Shown piece by piece: positions 26,024-34,764 of a DNA stretch of 64,000 bases. The DNA lies in the NCBI RefSeq assembly GCF_002285495.1, contig NZ_CP016786.1, forward strand, positions 758,001 through 822,000, read 5' to 3'. The position numbers and the translations under genes were made by a program. A model generated the notes under the pieces. It saw nothing but the letters and a program-made list of their open reading frames with translations, made no database searches and was not told the DNA's origin. Position 1 is the first letter of the stretch, and the number at the start of each line of letters is the position of its first letter. The stretch comes from Clostridium isatidis (GTDB taxonomy: Bacteria > Bacillota > Clostridia > Clostridiales > Clostridiaceae).

Positions 26024-26689
26024 ATGGATAACTTAATGTTAAATAATAAGATATATTTAGAGGGGAAAATAGTATCTGAATTAGAATTTAGCCATGAAAT
26101 GTATGGGGAAGGATTTTATACATTTTTTTTAGAGGTAATGAGACTTAGTGACTCTGTAGATGTTTTAAATGTAACTGTATCAGAAAGATTAATTGCTAAT
26201 ATGGATATGTCTATTGGTAAAGAGATAATAATTGATGGTCAACTTAGATCCTATAATAAGTTTGTAGATGGTGCTAATAAATTAATTTTAACTGTATTTG
26301 CTAGAAACATAGAAGCATGTATTGAAAAAAGTAAAAATCCAAATGAAATTTTCTTAGATGGTTATATTTGTAAAGAACCTGTTTATAGAACAACACCATT
26401 TGGTAGAGAAATTGCTGATGTCTTACTAGCTGTAAATAGAGCTTATAATAAGTCAGACTATATTCCTACTATTGCATGGGGAAGAAACTCTAGATTTTGC
26501 AAAACTTTACAAGTAGGAGATAATATAAGGGTTTGGGGAAGACTACAAAGCAGAGAATATCAAAAAAAGATAAGTGAGACTGAAGTAATTAAGAAAGTAG
26601 CTTATGAAGTATCAGTTTCAAAGATGGAGAAAGTTCAAAATAATAAATTAGATGAAAATAATGATATAAATAAAGAAGATGTAATGTAA
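26024..26689 (+). CDS. Single-stranded-DNA-binding-protein-like (two OB folds)
   Basis: The 221 residues appear to be two OB-fold domains: residues 1-105 (IYLEGKIVSELEF, KEIIIDGQLRSYN, LTVFARNIEA) and 106-205 (NEIFLDGYICKEPVYRTTPFGREIADVLLAVNR, YIPTIAWGRNSRFCKTLQVGDNIRVWGRLQSREYQ). The second matches the SSB core, including the W-G-R and G-R-L-Q-S-R-E-Y pattern. A clostridial family of such proteins exists beside the housekeeping SSB; its role is not established. The acidic tail ends DINKEDVM and lacks the usual SSB tip (DDDIPF). ATG after GAGAGAGGGGTTAGT. A terminator follows. Confidence 0.78.
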   Translation: MDNLMLNNKIYLEGKIVSELEFSHEMYGEGFYTFFLEVMRLSDSVDVLNVTVSERLIANMDMSIGKEIIIDGQLRSYNKFVDGANKLILTVFARNIEACIEKSKNPNEIFLDGYICKEPVYRTTPFGREIADVLLAVNRAYNKSDYIPTIAWGRNSRFCKTLQVGDNIRVWGRLQSREYQKKISETEVIKKVAYEVSVSKMEKVQNNKLDENNDINKEDVM

Positions 26690-26739
26690 ATAGGATATAA
26701 TAAATTTTTAGTATTTAATATTATTATTTTTAAATGAAG

Positions 26740-26763
26740 AGGCTGTCTATTACAGCCTTTTTT
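26740..26763 (+). terminator. Terminator after the SSB-like gene
   Basis: AGGCTGT / ACAGCCT around CTATT, followed by six T. Confidence 0.9.
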
Positions 26764-27256
26764 ATATATATTTTTAATATTATGTGTATTTATCAAAATG
26801 CAGTTAAATATCTTATAAGTTATAAGATATATCAAGTTTTAATAAAAAAATGAGCTTCGGAATAATTTATATATTTCTAATGAATAATTTAAAAAAAAGA
26901 AGGAAATATAATCTTAGATAGTAAATGATATATAGTTAAATTAGTATTATTGGAATTATATGTAAAAAGATTAAAGTTTAATAATTTAATAAATGAAATA
27001 AAGAATTTTGTAAATAATAAAATGAAATTTAAAAGTGAAAAACTTGCAAAAAACTAGAAAAAATGCCTGTGTAAATGTTTACGTTATTTGTTTTGAAAAT
27101 TTTTCAAACTTAAATTATTAAAGAAAAAAATTGCGATTTTATCAAAATATTAAATATAAATTTAAAATATTAATTGACAAATTTTAATAATATAATATAA
27201 TTAATAATATCTACAATTTGGAATGTGTGTAGAACAATGAATGGGGGTTTATACAA
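26764..27256. other. Long A/T-rich upstream region of the opp operon
   Basis: About 490 bases with no coding frame. It contains a perfect 10-bp inverted repeat ATATCTTATA/TATAAGATAT (26808-26830), a GTAAATGTTTAC dyad (27071-27082), a dyad TTTGAAAAT-TTTTCAAA (27092-27108) and the promoter at 27174. The dyads are possible operator sites for nitrogen or carbon control (CodY- or LacI-type), but none matches a consensus well. Confidence 0.55.
27174..27201 (+). promoter_or_regulatory. opp operon promoter
   Basis: TTGACA (27174-27179), a 16-base spacer and TATAAT (27196-27201), about 55 bases upstream of oppB. Confidence 0.75.
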
Positions 27257-28174
27257 ATGGTAAAGTATATAGGTAAAAGACTCTTAACAAGTATAATTAC
27301 TATTTGGGCGGTTATAACAATAGTATTTTTCTTGGTAAGAATGATGCCTGGTGGACCTTTTGATGGAGAAAAAATAACTCCAGAAATGAAGGCGCAATTA
27401 AACGAAAAATATGGATTAGACAAGCCTGTAGGAGAACAATATAAACTTTATATAAAGAATTTATTAAAGGGTGACTTTGGTAAATCAATGAAATATAAAG
27501 GTAGAGATGTAGTAACAACTATAGAAAAAAGTCTTCCAAATTCGGCTAAAGTAGGTGCAGTAGCAATATTATTCTCTGTAGCAGTTGGAGTTATGCTTGG
27601 AGTAGTTGCTGCATTAAATGCTGACAGATGGCCAGATAGAGTTTGCACAGTTATATCAACATTAGGGATTACAATACCGAGTTTTGTAATGGGAACATTT
27701 TTAATTTATATTTTTACAGTTAAATTAAAAATATTACCAGCTACAGGGCTAAGTAAGCCGAAAAATTATATTATGCCTGTAATTGCACTATCAGGAAGCT
27801 CAATGGCTTCTATAACAAGATTAACTAGAGGAAAATTAGTAGATGTTTTAAAATCAGATTATATTAGAACTGCAAAAGCAAAAGGACTAAGTGCAAATAC
27901 TGTAATATTTAAACACGCTTTAAGAAATTCATTAATACCTGTAATCACTTATTTAGGACCACTTATAGCGGGAGTGTTAACAGGATCTTTTGTAGTGGAA
28001 AAAATATTTGCAATACCAGGTCTTGGTAATGAATTTACTTTAACTATTACTAACAGAGACTATACATCATTATTAGGAGTACTTGCATTTTATTGTACGC
28101 TTATAGTTGTATGTAACTTACTTGTTGATATCGTATATGTTCTTATAGATCCAAGAATTAAATTAGATAATTAG
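27257..28174 (+). CDS. oppB: Oligopeptide ABC transporter permease OppB
   Basis: OppB is one of two membrane channels of the peptide importer. The 305 residues start with a transmembrane helix (9-27, LLTSIITIWAVITIVFFLV) followed by the extracytoplasmic MMPGGPF segment typical of OppB/DppB. Further helices lie near 100-120, 132-155, 170-195 and 270-295. The EAA loop DYIRTAKAKGLSANTVIFKH contacts the ATPases. The start ATG follows GGGGGTTTATACAA. It opens an operon of five genes with 10-55-base gaps or overlaps. Confidence 0.94.
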   Translation: MVKYIGKRLLTSIITIWAVITIVFFLVRMMPGGPFDGEKITPEMKAQLNEKYGLDKPVGEQYKLYIKNLLKGDFGKSMKYKGRDVVTTIEKSLPNSAKVGAVAILFSVAVGVMLGVVAALNADRWPDRVCTVISTLGITIPSFVMGTFLIYIFTVKLKILPATGLSKPKNYIMPVIALSGSSMASITRLTRGKLVDVLKSDYIRTAKAKGLSANTVIFKHALRNSLIPVITYLGPLIAGVLTGSFVVEKIFAIPGLGNEFTLTITNRDYTSLLGVLAFYCTLIVVCNLLVDIVYVLIDPRIKLDN

Positions 28175-28186
28175 GGGGGTAAAGAA

Positions 28187-29143
28187 ATGGACAATTTAAA
28201 AAATTTAAACATAAATAAAGAACTATTTACTCCTTTAAAAGATGAGGAAAAGGAATTTGAACAAATAGTTAGACCAAGTATTGGATATTGGGCTGATGCT
28301 TGGAGAAGATTAAAAAGAAATAAATTAGCAATATTTTCATTAGGTTTAATTATAATAATTATGCTATTTGCTTTTTTTGGACCTTTACTTTTTGAAAAAA
28401 TAAAAGGATATACTTATTATGATACAAATTTACAAGCAACAGACTTAAGACCAAGTGCTGAACATTGGTTTGGTACTGACAACTTAGGAAGAGATTTGTT
28501 TGTAAGAGTAATGTATGGCGCTAGATATTCTTTGATTATAGCAATTGCAGCTGCAGCTATTAATTTAGTAATAGGTGTTTTATATGGTGGAATTGCTGGT
28601 TTCTTTGGTGGTCAAGTTGATAATATAATGATGAGAATAGTTGATGTATTATATTCTATACCAACTCAAATATATGTTATTATTTTAATGGCCTCCTTAA
28701 AAAAAGAAGGTTCAACAGGTCTTGTAACTATTATATTAGCTATGGCTATATCATATTGGGTAGGTATGGCTAGAATAGTTAGAGGAGATATTCTTCAATT
28801 AAAACAACAAGAGTTTGTTCTAGCAGCTAAGGCGCTAGGTGCATCAAATACAAGAATTTTATTTAAACATTTAATACCTAACTCAATGGGATCAATTTTA
28901 GTTACATTAACATTATTTATACCTTCAGCTATATTTACTGAAGCTTTCCTAAGTTTTATAGGTTTAGGAATAAATGCTCCATTAGCTTCTCTTGGAACGT
29001 TGGCTAATGATGCTAGTGGACTATTGTCAACAGCAGCATATCAGCTGCTATTCCCTGCAGGTATGATATGCTTAATTATATTAGCATTTAACTTGTTTGG
29101 TGATGGATTAACAGAAGCTTTAGACCCAAAGAATAAAAAATAG
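28187..29143 (+). CDS. oppC: Oligopeptide ABC transporter permease OppC
   Basis: This is the second channel subunit, 318 residues. It has a cytoplasmic N-terminus of about 45 residues, a first helix near 50-70 (IFSLGLIIIIMLFAFFG), the periplasmic-side motif HWFGTDNLGRDLFVRVMYGAR and the EAA loop EFVLAAKALGASNTRILFKH. These are specific for the OppC/DppC type. It lies 12 bases after oppB and shares its operon. The protein pairs with OppB to form the peptide path and with OppD and OppF on the cytoplasmic face. Confidence 0.95.
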   Translation: MDNLKNLNINKELFTPLKDEEKEFEQIVRPSIGYWADAWRRLKRNKLAIFSLGLIIIIMLFAFFGPLLFEKIKGYTYYDTNLQATDLRPSAEHWFGTDNLGRDLFVRVMYGARYSLIIAIAAAAINLVIGVLYGGIAGFFGGQVDNIMMRIVDVLYSIPTQIYVIILMASLKKEGSTGLVTIILAMAISYWVGMARIVRGDILQLKQQEFVLAAKALGASNTRILFKHLIPNSMGSILVTLTLFIPSAIFTEAFLSFIGLGINAPLASLGTLANDASGLLSTAAYQLLFPAGMICLIILAFNLFGDGLTEALDPKNKK

Positions 29144-29155
29144 GAGGAGAAACAA

Positions 29156-30166
29156 TTGAGTAAATTATTAGAAGTAAAGAATCTAAAGACCTCCTTTAAA
29201 ACACATATTGGTGATGTACAATCAGTAAGAGGGGTTTCTTTCTACTTAAATAAGGGAGAGGCTTTAGGTATAGTTGGAGAGTCTGGATGTGGAAAATCAG
29301 TTACAATGATGTCTATAATGAGATTATTACCAGATAATGCTGTTATAGAGGCTGATAGTATCCAATTTGACAATAAAGAAATTTCAAACTTAAAAGAAAA
29401 AGAAATGCAGACTTTAAGAGGAAATGAGATGGCAATGATTTTTCAAGATCCTATGACATCTCTAAACCCATTATATACTATTGGGGAACAATTAACTGAG
29501 CATTTAATTAAACATAAAAAAATATCCAAAAAAGAAGCTGAAGAAAAGGCTATAGAAATGCTTAAGTTAGTAGGTATTCCTAGTCCTGAAAAAAGATTAA
29601 AGCAATATCCACATGAATTTTCAGGTGGAATGAGACAAAGAGTTATGATTGCAATGAGCTTAATTTGCAATCCAAAATTGATTATTGCTGATGAACCTAC
29701 TACAGCTTTGGATGTTACAATTCAAGCACAAATTTTAGATTTAATGAAGGACTTAAAGAATAAATTAGATACTTCAATAATTTTAATTACACATGACCTT
29801 GGTGTTGTTGCAGACTTATGTACAAGAATAAATGTAATGTATGGTGGAATAATAGTAGAGGAAGGAACTGATGAAGATATATTCTATAATCCAAAACACC
29901 CATATACATGGGGACTATTAAATAGCGTTCCTAATCCTAAAAGTGATAAAAAAGAAAAACTAAAACCAATTGAAGGGCAACCACCAGATTTATTAAAGCC
30001 ACCAGTAGGATGTCCTTTTGCAGCAAGATGTAAATATGCAATGAAGGTTTGTGTTGATCATCTTCCACCTTTATTTGAAATATCTAAAGGACACAAGGCT
30101 GCTTGTTGGTTAAATCATGAATACGCACCAAAAGTTGAAGCGCCAATAAAGGGAGGGGAAGAATAA
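29156..30166 (+). CDS. oppD: Oligopeptide ABC transporter ATPase OppD
   Basis: OppD is a cytoplasmic ATPase of the importer. The 336 residues include Walker A GESGCGKS (about 41-48), the Q-loop in AMIFQDPMTSL, the ABC signature FSGGMRQRVM, Walker B LIIADEPTTALD and the H-loop THDLG. The C-terminal oligopeptide-transport extension has the cysteines in GCPFAARC and VC...AACW that can hold an iron-sulfur or structural motif. The start is a TTG at 29156 after AGGAGGAGA. It overlaps oppF by one base. Confidence 0.95.
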   Translation: MSKLLEVKNLKTSFKTHIGDVQSVRGVSFYLNKGEALGIVGESGCGKSVTMMSIMRLLPDNAVIEADSIQFDNKEISNLKEKEMQTLRGNEMAMIFQDPMTSLNPLYTIGEQLTEHLIKHKKISKKEAEEKAIEMLKLVGIPSPEKRLKQYPHEFSGGMRQRVMIAMSLICNPKLIIADEPTTALDVTIQAQILDLMKDLKNKLDTSIILITHDLGVVADLCTRINVMYGGIIVEEGTDEDIFYNPKHPYTWGLLNSVPNPKSDKKEKLKPIEGQPPDLLKPPVGCPFAARCKYAMKVCVDHLPPLFEISKGHKAACWLNHEYAPKVEAPIKGGEE

Positions 30167-31149
30167 TGGAAAAGAAAAATGATATTATTTTAGAAGTTAA
30201 AAATCTTTGTAAATACTTCCCTGCAAATAAAGGTTTATTTACTAAAAAAAGTTTTGTAAAAGCAGTAGATAATGTTTCTTTTACAATAAAAAGAGGTGAA
30301 ACCTTAGGATTAGTTGGAGAATCTGGTTGTGGTAAAACTACAACTGGAAGAACTATATTAAAATTATATGAACCAACTTCTGGTCAAATCATTTTTAATG
30401 GTGAAGATATAACAAAATATAGTGAAAAGAAAATGGTATCTTTAAGAAAGAATATGCAAATGATATTCCAAGATCCATATGCTTCACTAAATCCAAGAAT
30501 GACTGTTGGGGACATTATCGGAGAAGCAATAGATATTCATGGTCTTTATAAAGGTGATGAGAGAAATAAAAGAATAATGTACTTATTAGAAAGAGTAGGA
30601 TTAAATAGTAGTCATATAAGTAGATATCCTCATGAGTTTTCAGGAGGACAAAGGCAAAGAATTGGTATTGCAAGAGCTCTTGCAGTACAACCTGATTTTA
30701 TAGTTTGTGATGAACCAATATCTGCACTTGATGTTTCGATTCAAGCACAGGTAATTAATATGTTAGAGGAACTTCAAGAAGAATTTGGTTTAACATATCT
30801 ATTTATTGCACACGATTTATCAATGGTTAAGCATATTTCAACACATATTGGGGTAATGTATTTGGGTCAAATGGTTGAAAAAGGACCAGCTGATGATGTT
30901 TATTTAAAACCTAAACATCCATATACACAAGCATTACTTTCAGCAGTACCAATAGCAGATCCTAAGGTTGCAAAAAACAACAAAAGAATTATATTAGAAG
31001 GAGATATACCTTCACCAATAGATCCAGCACCAGGATGTAGATTTAAAGGTAGATGTAGATATGCAAAACCAATTTGCGGCGAAGTTGATCCAGAACTTAG
31101 AGAAGTTGAGCCGGGTCACTTTGTGGCATGTCATTTATTTAATAAATAA
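30166..31149 (+). CDS. oppF: Oligopeptide ABC transporter ATPase OppF
   Basis: This is the second ATPase of the importer and partners OppD. The 327 residues show Walker A GESGCGKTT (about 49-57), the signature FSGGQRQRIG, Walker B FIVCDEPISALD, and AHDLSMV at the H-loop. The C-terminal OppF extension ends with GCRFKGRCRYAKPIC. Its ATG is embedded in the oppD stop codon (TAATG), giving translational coupling. The next gene is oppA, 54 bases downstream. Confidence 0.95.
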   Translation: MEKKNDIILEVKNLCKYFPANKGLFTKKSFVKAVDNVSFTIKRGETLGLVGESGCGKTTTGRTILKLYEPTSGQIIFNGEDITKYSEKKMVSLRKNMQMIFQDPYASLNPRMTVGDIIGEAIDIHGLYKGDERNKRIMYLLERVGLNSSHISRYPHEFSGGQRQRIGIARALAVQPDFIVCDEPISALDVSIQAQVINMLEELQEEFGLTYLFIAHDLSMVKHISTHIGVMYLGQMVEKGPADDVYLKPKHPYTQALLSAVPIADPKVAKNNKRIILEGDIPSPIDPAPGCRFKGRCRYAKPICGEVDPELREVEPGHFVACHLFNK

Positions 31150-31203
31150 GCTATCGATTGCATGAGCAATTTAGATATAAAAAAATAATAAGGGGGAAAA
31201 ATT

Positions 31204-32853
31204 ATGAAAAAGAACAAGTTAAAAAGAATTTGTGCTTTAGCACTAACACTTGCACTTGGAATGTCAGTATTTGCTGGTTGCGGCTCTAAAGAAGATGCAA
31301 CAGAAAACAAGACATTAATTTACAACTTAGGGGAAGATCCTGAAACAATCGACCCTACATTAAATACTTCAGTTGGAGGTTCAACAATAATTTCTAATGC
31401 TTTTGAAGGGTTATTAAGACTTGATGAGCATGAAAAAGCAATACCTGGTGTTGCTGAAGAATTTGAAGTATCTGATGACCAATTAGTTTATACTTTTAAA
31501 TTAAGAAAAGATGCTAAATGGTCAGATGGAGAACCTGTAACAGCTGAAAATTTTAAATATTCTTGGGTTAGAGCATTAGATCCAGCTACAGCTTCAGAAT
31601 ATTCTTATCAATTATTCTATATTAAGAATGCTGAAAAATTCAATGCTGGTGAAGTAACTGCTGATGAATTAGGAATTGAAGTAGTGGATGATCATACTTT
31701 AGTAGTAACATTAGAAGCACCTACAGCTTATTTCCCAGAATTAATGGCATTCCCAACTTACTTCCCATTAAGAGAAGATATAGTTTCTGCTGATCCAGAA
31801 GGTTGGGCTTTAGAACCATCAACTTACGTTACAAATGGTCCTTTCAAACTAGTAGAATGGACAATGAAAGATCAATTAGTATTTGAAAAGAATGAAAACT
31901 ACTGGAATAAAGATGCTATTAAGCTTGATAAGTTAGTAATGAAGATGGTTACTGATGAAAATACTGCTTATGCTTCTTTAAAATCAGGAGAATTCGATAT
32001 GATTGATACTGTTCCACCAGCAGAAATTGAAAATGGTAAGAGTGAAGGATTAGTTACAATTTATCCTAACTTAGCAACATATTTCTTAGGAATTAATGTT
32101 GGTAAACAAGATACTCTTGATGCAGATGTTAAAAAAGCTTTAAGTGATAAAAGAGTAAGACAAGCGCTTGCTTTAGCTATCGATAGAAAAGCTATAGTAG
32201 AAAATGTTACTAAAGCTGGTCAAGTACCTGCACATTCATTTGTACCTAAGGGTATATTAAATGAAAATGGTGAAGACTTTGCTTCAAAAGAATATTATGA
32301 TGCAAATGTTGTTAATATAGAAAAAGCTAAGCAATTATTAGCTGAAGCAGGATATCCAAATGGAGAAGGTCTTCCAACATTAGAATTCATGTATAATACT
32401 GAAGGATCACACAAAGATATAGCTCAAGTTATTCAACAAGATTGGGCTAAGATTGGTGTTAATGTTGAATTAACAAACCAAGAATGGAAAGTATTCTTAA
32501 ATACAAGACAAGAAGGACAATATGAAATTGCAAGACATGGTTGGTCTGCAGATTATGTTGATCCAATGACATTCTTAGATATGTGGGTAACAGGCGGCGG
32601 AAATAATGATTCTGGATTTAGCAATGCTAAATACGATGAATTAATTTCTAAAGCTAAAACAGAATCAGATGCTGCTAAGAGATGGGAATACATGAAACAA
32701 GCAGAAGACATCTTAATGGATGAAATGCCAATAATCCCATTATATTACTACACTAAAGTTAAGGGTGCAAAACCAGAAGTTAAGGGAGTTAGAGTTTCTA
32801 CTCTAGGTCAAGTTTACTTTGATGGTGCTTATATTGAAGCATCTGCTGAATAA
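31204..32853 (+). CDS. oppA: Oligopeptide-binding lipoprotein OppA
   Basis: OppA is the extracellular substrate receptor, anchored to the membrane as a lipoprotein. The signal peptide has a lipobox VFAGC with the acylated Cys at residue 26, followed by a Ser/Asp/Glu linker. The mature part is a family 5 solute-binding protein with the motif LRKDAKWSDGEPVTAENFKYSW and NLGEDPETIDP near the start. The 549 residues are the usual size. The ATG follows AAGGGGGAAAAATT. Its stop codon lies 7 bases from the IS1182 element, whose end hairpin now acts as the probable terminator. Confidence 0.95.
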   Translation: MKKNKLKRICALALTLALGMSVFAGCGSKEDATENKTLIYNLGEDPETIDPTLNTSVGGSTIISNAFEGLLRLDEHEKAIPGVAEEFEVSDDQLVYTFKLRKDAKWSDGEPVTAENFKYSWVRALDPATASEYSYQLFYIKNAEKFNAGEVTADELGIEVVDDHTLVVTLEAPTAYFPELMAFPTYFPLREDIVSADPEGWALEPSTYVTNGPFKLVEWTMKDQLVFEKNENYWNKDAIKLDKLVMKMVTDENTAYASLKSGEFDMIDTVPPAEIENGKSEGLVTIYPNLATYFLGINVGKQDTLDADVKKALSDKRVRQALALAIDRKAIVENVTKAGQVPAHSFVPKGILNENGEDFASKEYYDANVVNIEKAKQLLAEAGYPNGEGLPTLEFMYNTEGSHKDIAQVIQQDWAKIGVNVELTNQEWKVFLNTRQEGQYEIARHGWSADYVDPMTFLDMWVTGGGNNDSGFSNAKYDELISKAKTESDAAKRWEYMKQAEDILMDEMPIIPLYYYTKVKGAKPEVKGVRVSTLGQVYFDGAYIEASAE

Positions 32854-32863
32854 TTAGATAAAA

Positions 32864-32916
32864 AGGGGCTGTCGCATTAGCGGGTGAAAAAAACGCTAGC
32901 GACAGCTCCTATTTTT
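32864..32916 (+). terminator. IS left-end hairpin, acting as terminator for oppA
   Basis: The terminal repeat pairs with an inverted subterminal copy: arm 32864-32882 with CGCTAGCGACAGCTCCT at 32894-32910, followed by ATTTTT. The hairpin is a good Rho-independent terminator immediately after oppA. Confidence 0.75.
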
Positions 32917-33018
32917 CAATAAAAAGAGAAGATTCGAATCTTTGCTGACAAAATAAAATTATTTCTTAAAAAAGGCGCACTTTAATAAGCCTAAGAAAAA
33001 AGACTTTTTTAAAATTAA

Positions 33019-34647
33019 TTATGCAGTTTTCTTTATTTCAAATAAATGTTGTCCAGTTCGGCCTGCTTGGATTTTTCTATGAATTTTATTTATATTATGA
33101 GCCATTGCAAGCAATGTACTTTCGGCTAAAACATTTCTTTGTCCACGACACATGAACCTTCTAAAATTCATATCTTGTTTAACTTGCGCAAAGGAACCTT
33201 CTGCTTGAATACTCCTATTCATTCTTAGCAAGCAACCTTCATCACTAATTATTCTCTCTAAGTCTTCTTTTCTTTGACGATTAAATTTTTTTGAGGTTTC
33301 AAATTTTTTAGTTCTTTCTTCTAAAGGTGTTTTGCAATTATTTCCTTTAATGCATTTGCTTTTATATTTACAATCACTACAATCTTCACATGTATAAATT
33401 GTTTTTTCACTTTCATATCCTGTTTTTGATTTTCTTAATTTTACGCCTTCCATTTTTAACTTTTTACCATTCTGACATATGAAAATATCATTTTCAGGAT
33501 TATAATCCATATTTTCTATTTTACCAATATCATTTTTATATTTTCTCGTTTTTGATAATTCGTAGTTAGCAGGTTTAATAAATGCTATTTGATTATTATC
33601 TTCAATAAAAGAATAATTTTCTTCACTTTCATATCCAGCATCAGCAACAATTTTTAAGTATTTAAAATTTAAATGTTCCTCCATAGTTTTTAAAAATGGT
33701 ATTAGAGTCGTTGTGTCTGTGGGCTGAGGCCCTACCGTAAGCCAAGTAATGTATTCTGAATCTACTCCATGTTGTACATTATAAGCAGGTTTAAGTTGTC
33801 CATTTTTCATAGCATCTTCCTTCATTCTCATAAATGTAGCATCAGTATCTGTTTTTGAATAGCTATTTCTATCACCGCAAGTGTACACTTTCTGATTATA
33901 TTCTTTAAATTTTGAAAGATACTCTTCAAGTTTTTCTATAGACTTTTGTAGTGTAGTTTTTCTTTTACCACATCCGTGGACGAATTCTATACCTTCTGAT
34001 CTCTTCAACTCATAAAGCTTTTTTCTTAGCTTCTTCACATGTTTAATTTCTACTTTATCTTTATAAATTAATTTAATTCCATAAAGTTCTTCAGATTCTT
34101 TTACAAGGTCGGCTAATTTAATTAATAACTTTGCCATGTTTTTTGTAACAGCTTTTTTCCAAACAAAAGTATATTTATTTGCACAAGCTTCTATTTTAGT
34201 ACCATCAATAAATATGTTGTTACCTGATACTTCTCCTATTTTATAAAGAAAATTAGTCATTTCAGCTAAAATCTTTTCAGAACATGGGGCGAAATGTAAA
34301 CTTCTAAACCTTGCAAATGTTGAGTGATCCGGAGCGGAAGCCCCTTCTAGTAAAAACATAAAATTTATATCTCTACGGCAAGCTAGCTCAATATCACGTG
34401 AAGAATAAATTCCATTCATATAAGCGTATAGCATAATTTTCAGCATTTTCATGGGCGATACTTGATTTTCTCTTATTCTAAAATAAGTAGAATATAGCTC
34501 AGTCAAATCCATCTCCTCTACAAACTGGCTTAGTAATCGCACAGAATCATTACTTGGAATTATGCAATCAATATCAAAAGGAAGTTTTAGTTGATAAACC
34601 TTTTGATTTAAAGTATAATTTTTTCGTAAGATTTTTTTTATAGGCAT
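33019..34647 (-). CDS. IS1182-family transposase
   Basis: This DDE transposase of 542 residues has the IS1182 layout: an N-terminal domain with YAYMNGIYSSRDIE and APDHSTFARFR, then the catalytic core. Likely catalytic acids are D in FIDGTKIEA (near 149), D in VADAGYESEENY and E in SIQAEGSFAQVKQDMNFRRF. A cysteine cluster CEDCSDCKYKSKC lies before the last acid, as usual for this family. The frame is intact, with no internal stop, so the copy could be active. Its start lies about 40 bases inside a hairpin (34664-34700), which may block outside transcription from entering. Confidence 0.93.
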   Translation of the reverse strand: MPIKKILRKNYTLNQKVYQLKLPFDIDCIIPSNDSVRLLSQFVEEMDLTELYSTYFRIRENQVSPMKMLKIMLYAYMNGIYSSRDIELACRRDINFMFLLEGASAPDHSTFARFRSLHFAPCSEKILAEMTNFLYKIGEVSGNNIFIDGTKIEACANKYTFVWKKAVTKNMAKLLIKLADLVKESEELYGIKLIYKDKVEIKHVKKLRKKLYELKRSEGIEFVHGCGKRKTTLQKSIEKLEEYLSKFKEYNQKVYTCGDRNSYSKTDTDATFMRMKEDAMKNGQLKPAYNVQHGVDSEYITWLTVGPQPTDTTTLIPFLKTMEEHLNFKYLKIVADAGYESEENYSFIEDNNQIAFIKPANYELSKTRKYKNDIGKIENMDYNPENDIFICQNGKKLKMEGVKLRKSKTGYESEKTIYTCEDCSDCKYKSKCIKGNNCKTPLEERTKKFETSKKFNRQRKEDLERIISDEGCLLRMNRSIQAEGSFAQVKQDMNFRRFMCRGQRNVLAESTLLAMAHNINKIHRKIQAGRTGQHLFEIKKTA

Positions 34648-34663
34648 GAAAAATATTTTACCA

Positions 34664-34700
34664 TAAATCCTAGACTTTTAAAGTCTGGGATTTATTTTTT
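34664..34700 (+). terminator. Hairpin in the IS, upstream of the transposase start
   Basis: AAATCC-AGACTT and AAGTCT-GGATTT pair with one bulge on each side, and a T-run follows on the plus strand. In the transposase mRNA direction it lies in the 5' leader and could limit translation from read-through transcripts. Confidence 0.6.
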
Positions 34701-34705
34701 TCATC

Positions 34706-34751
34706 AAAAAGGAGCTTCACACTAATTATTTAGTGCGACAGCCCCTTTTTT
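34706..34751. terminator. IS right-end hairpin, acting as terminator for dapB side
   Basis: The right terminal repeat (34731-34750) pairs imperfectly with an inverted subterminal copy AAAAAGGAGCTTCACACTAA (34706-34725) around a short loop, with T-rich flanks. It faces the dapB 3' end 15 bases away. Confidence 0.6.
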
Positions 34752-34764
34752 ATTAATTTTATAA

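Larger units (their letters stand above)
32860..34750 (-). mobile_element. IS1182-family insertion sequence, apparently intact
   Basis: Terminal inverted repeats of 20 bases flank the element: AAAAAGGGGCTGTCGCATTA (32860-32879) and, on the minus strand from 34750 to 34731, AAAAAGGGGCTGTCGCACTA, with one mismatch. It holds one full-length transposase gene (33019-34647, minus). Length is about 1.89 kb. I could not identify a clear target-site duplication in the A/T-rich flanks. The outer A-run makes the exact ends uncertain by a few bases. It sits between the convergent ends of oppA and dapB and disrupts no gene. Confidence 0.85.

Noticed and set aside
32850..34764. Target-site duplication flanking the IS element
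   Set aside because: The A/T-rich flanks share only short matches such as ATTA, which is not above chance.
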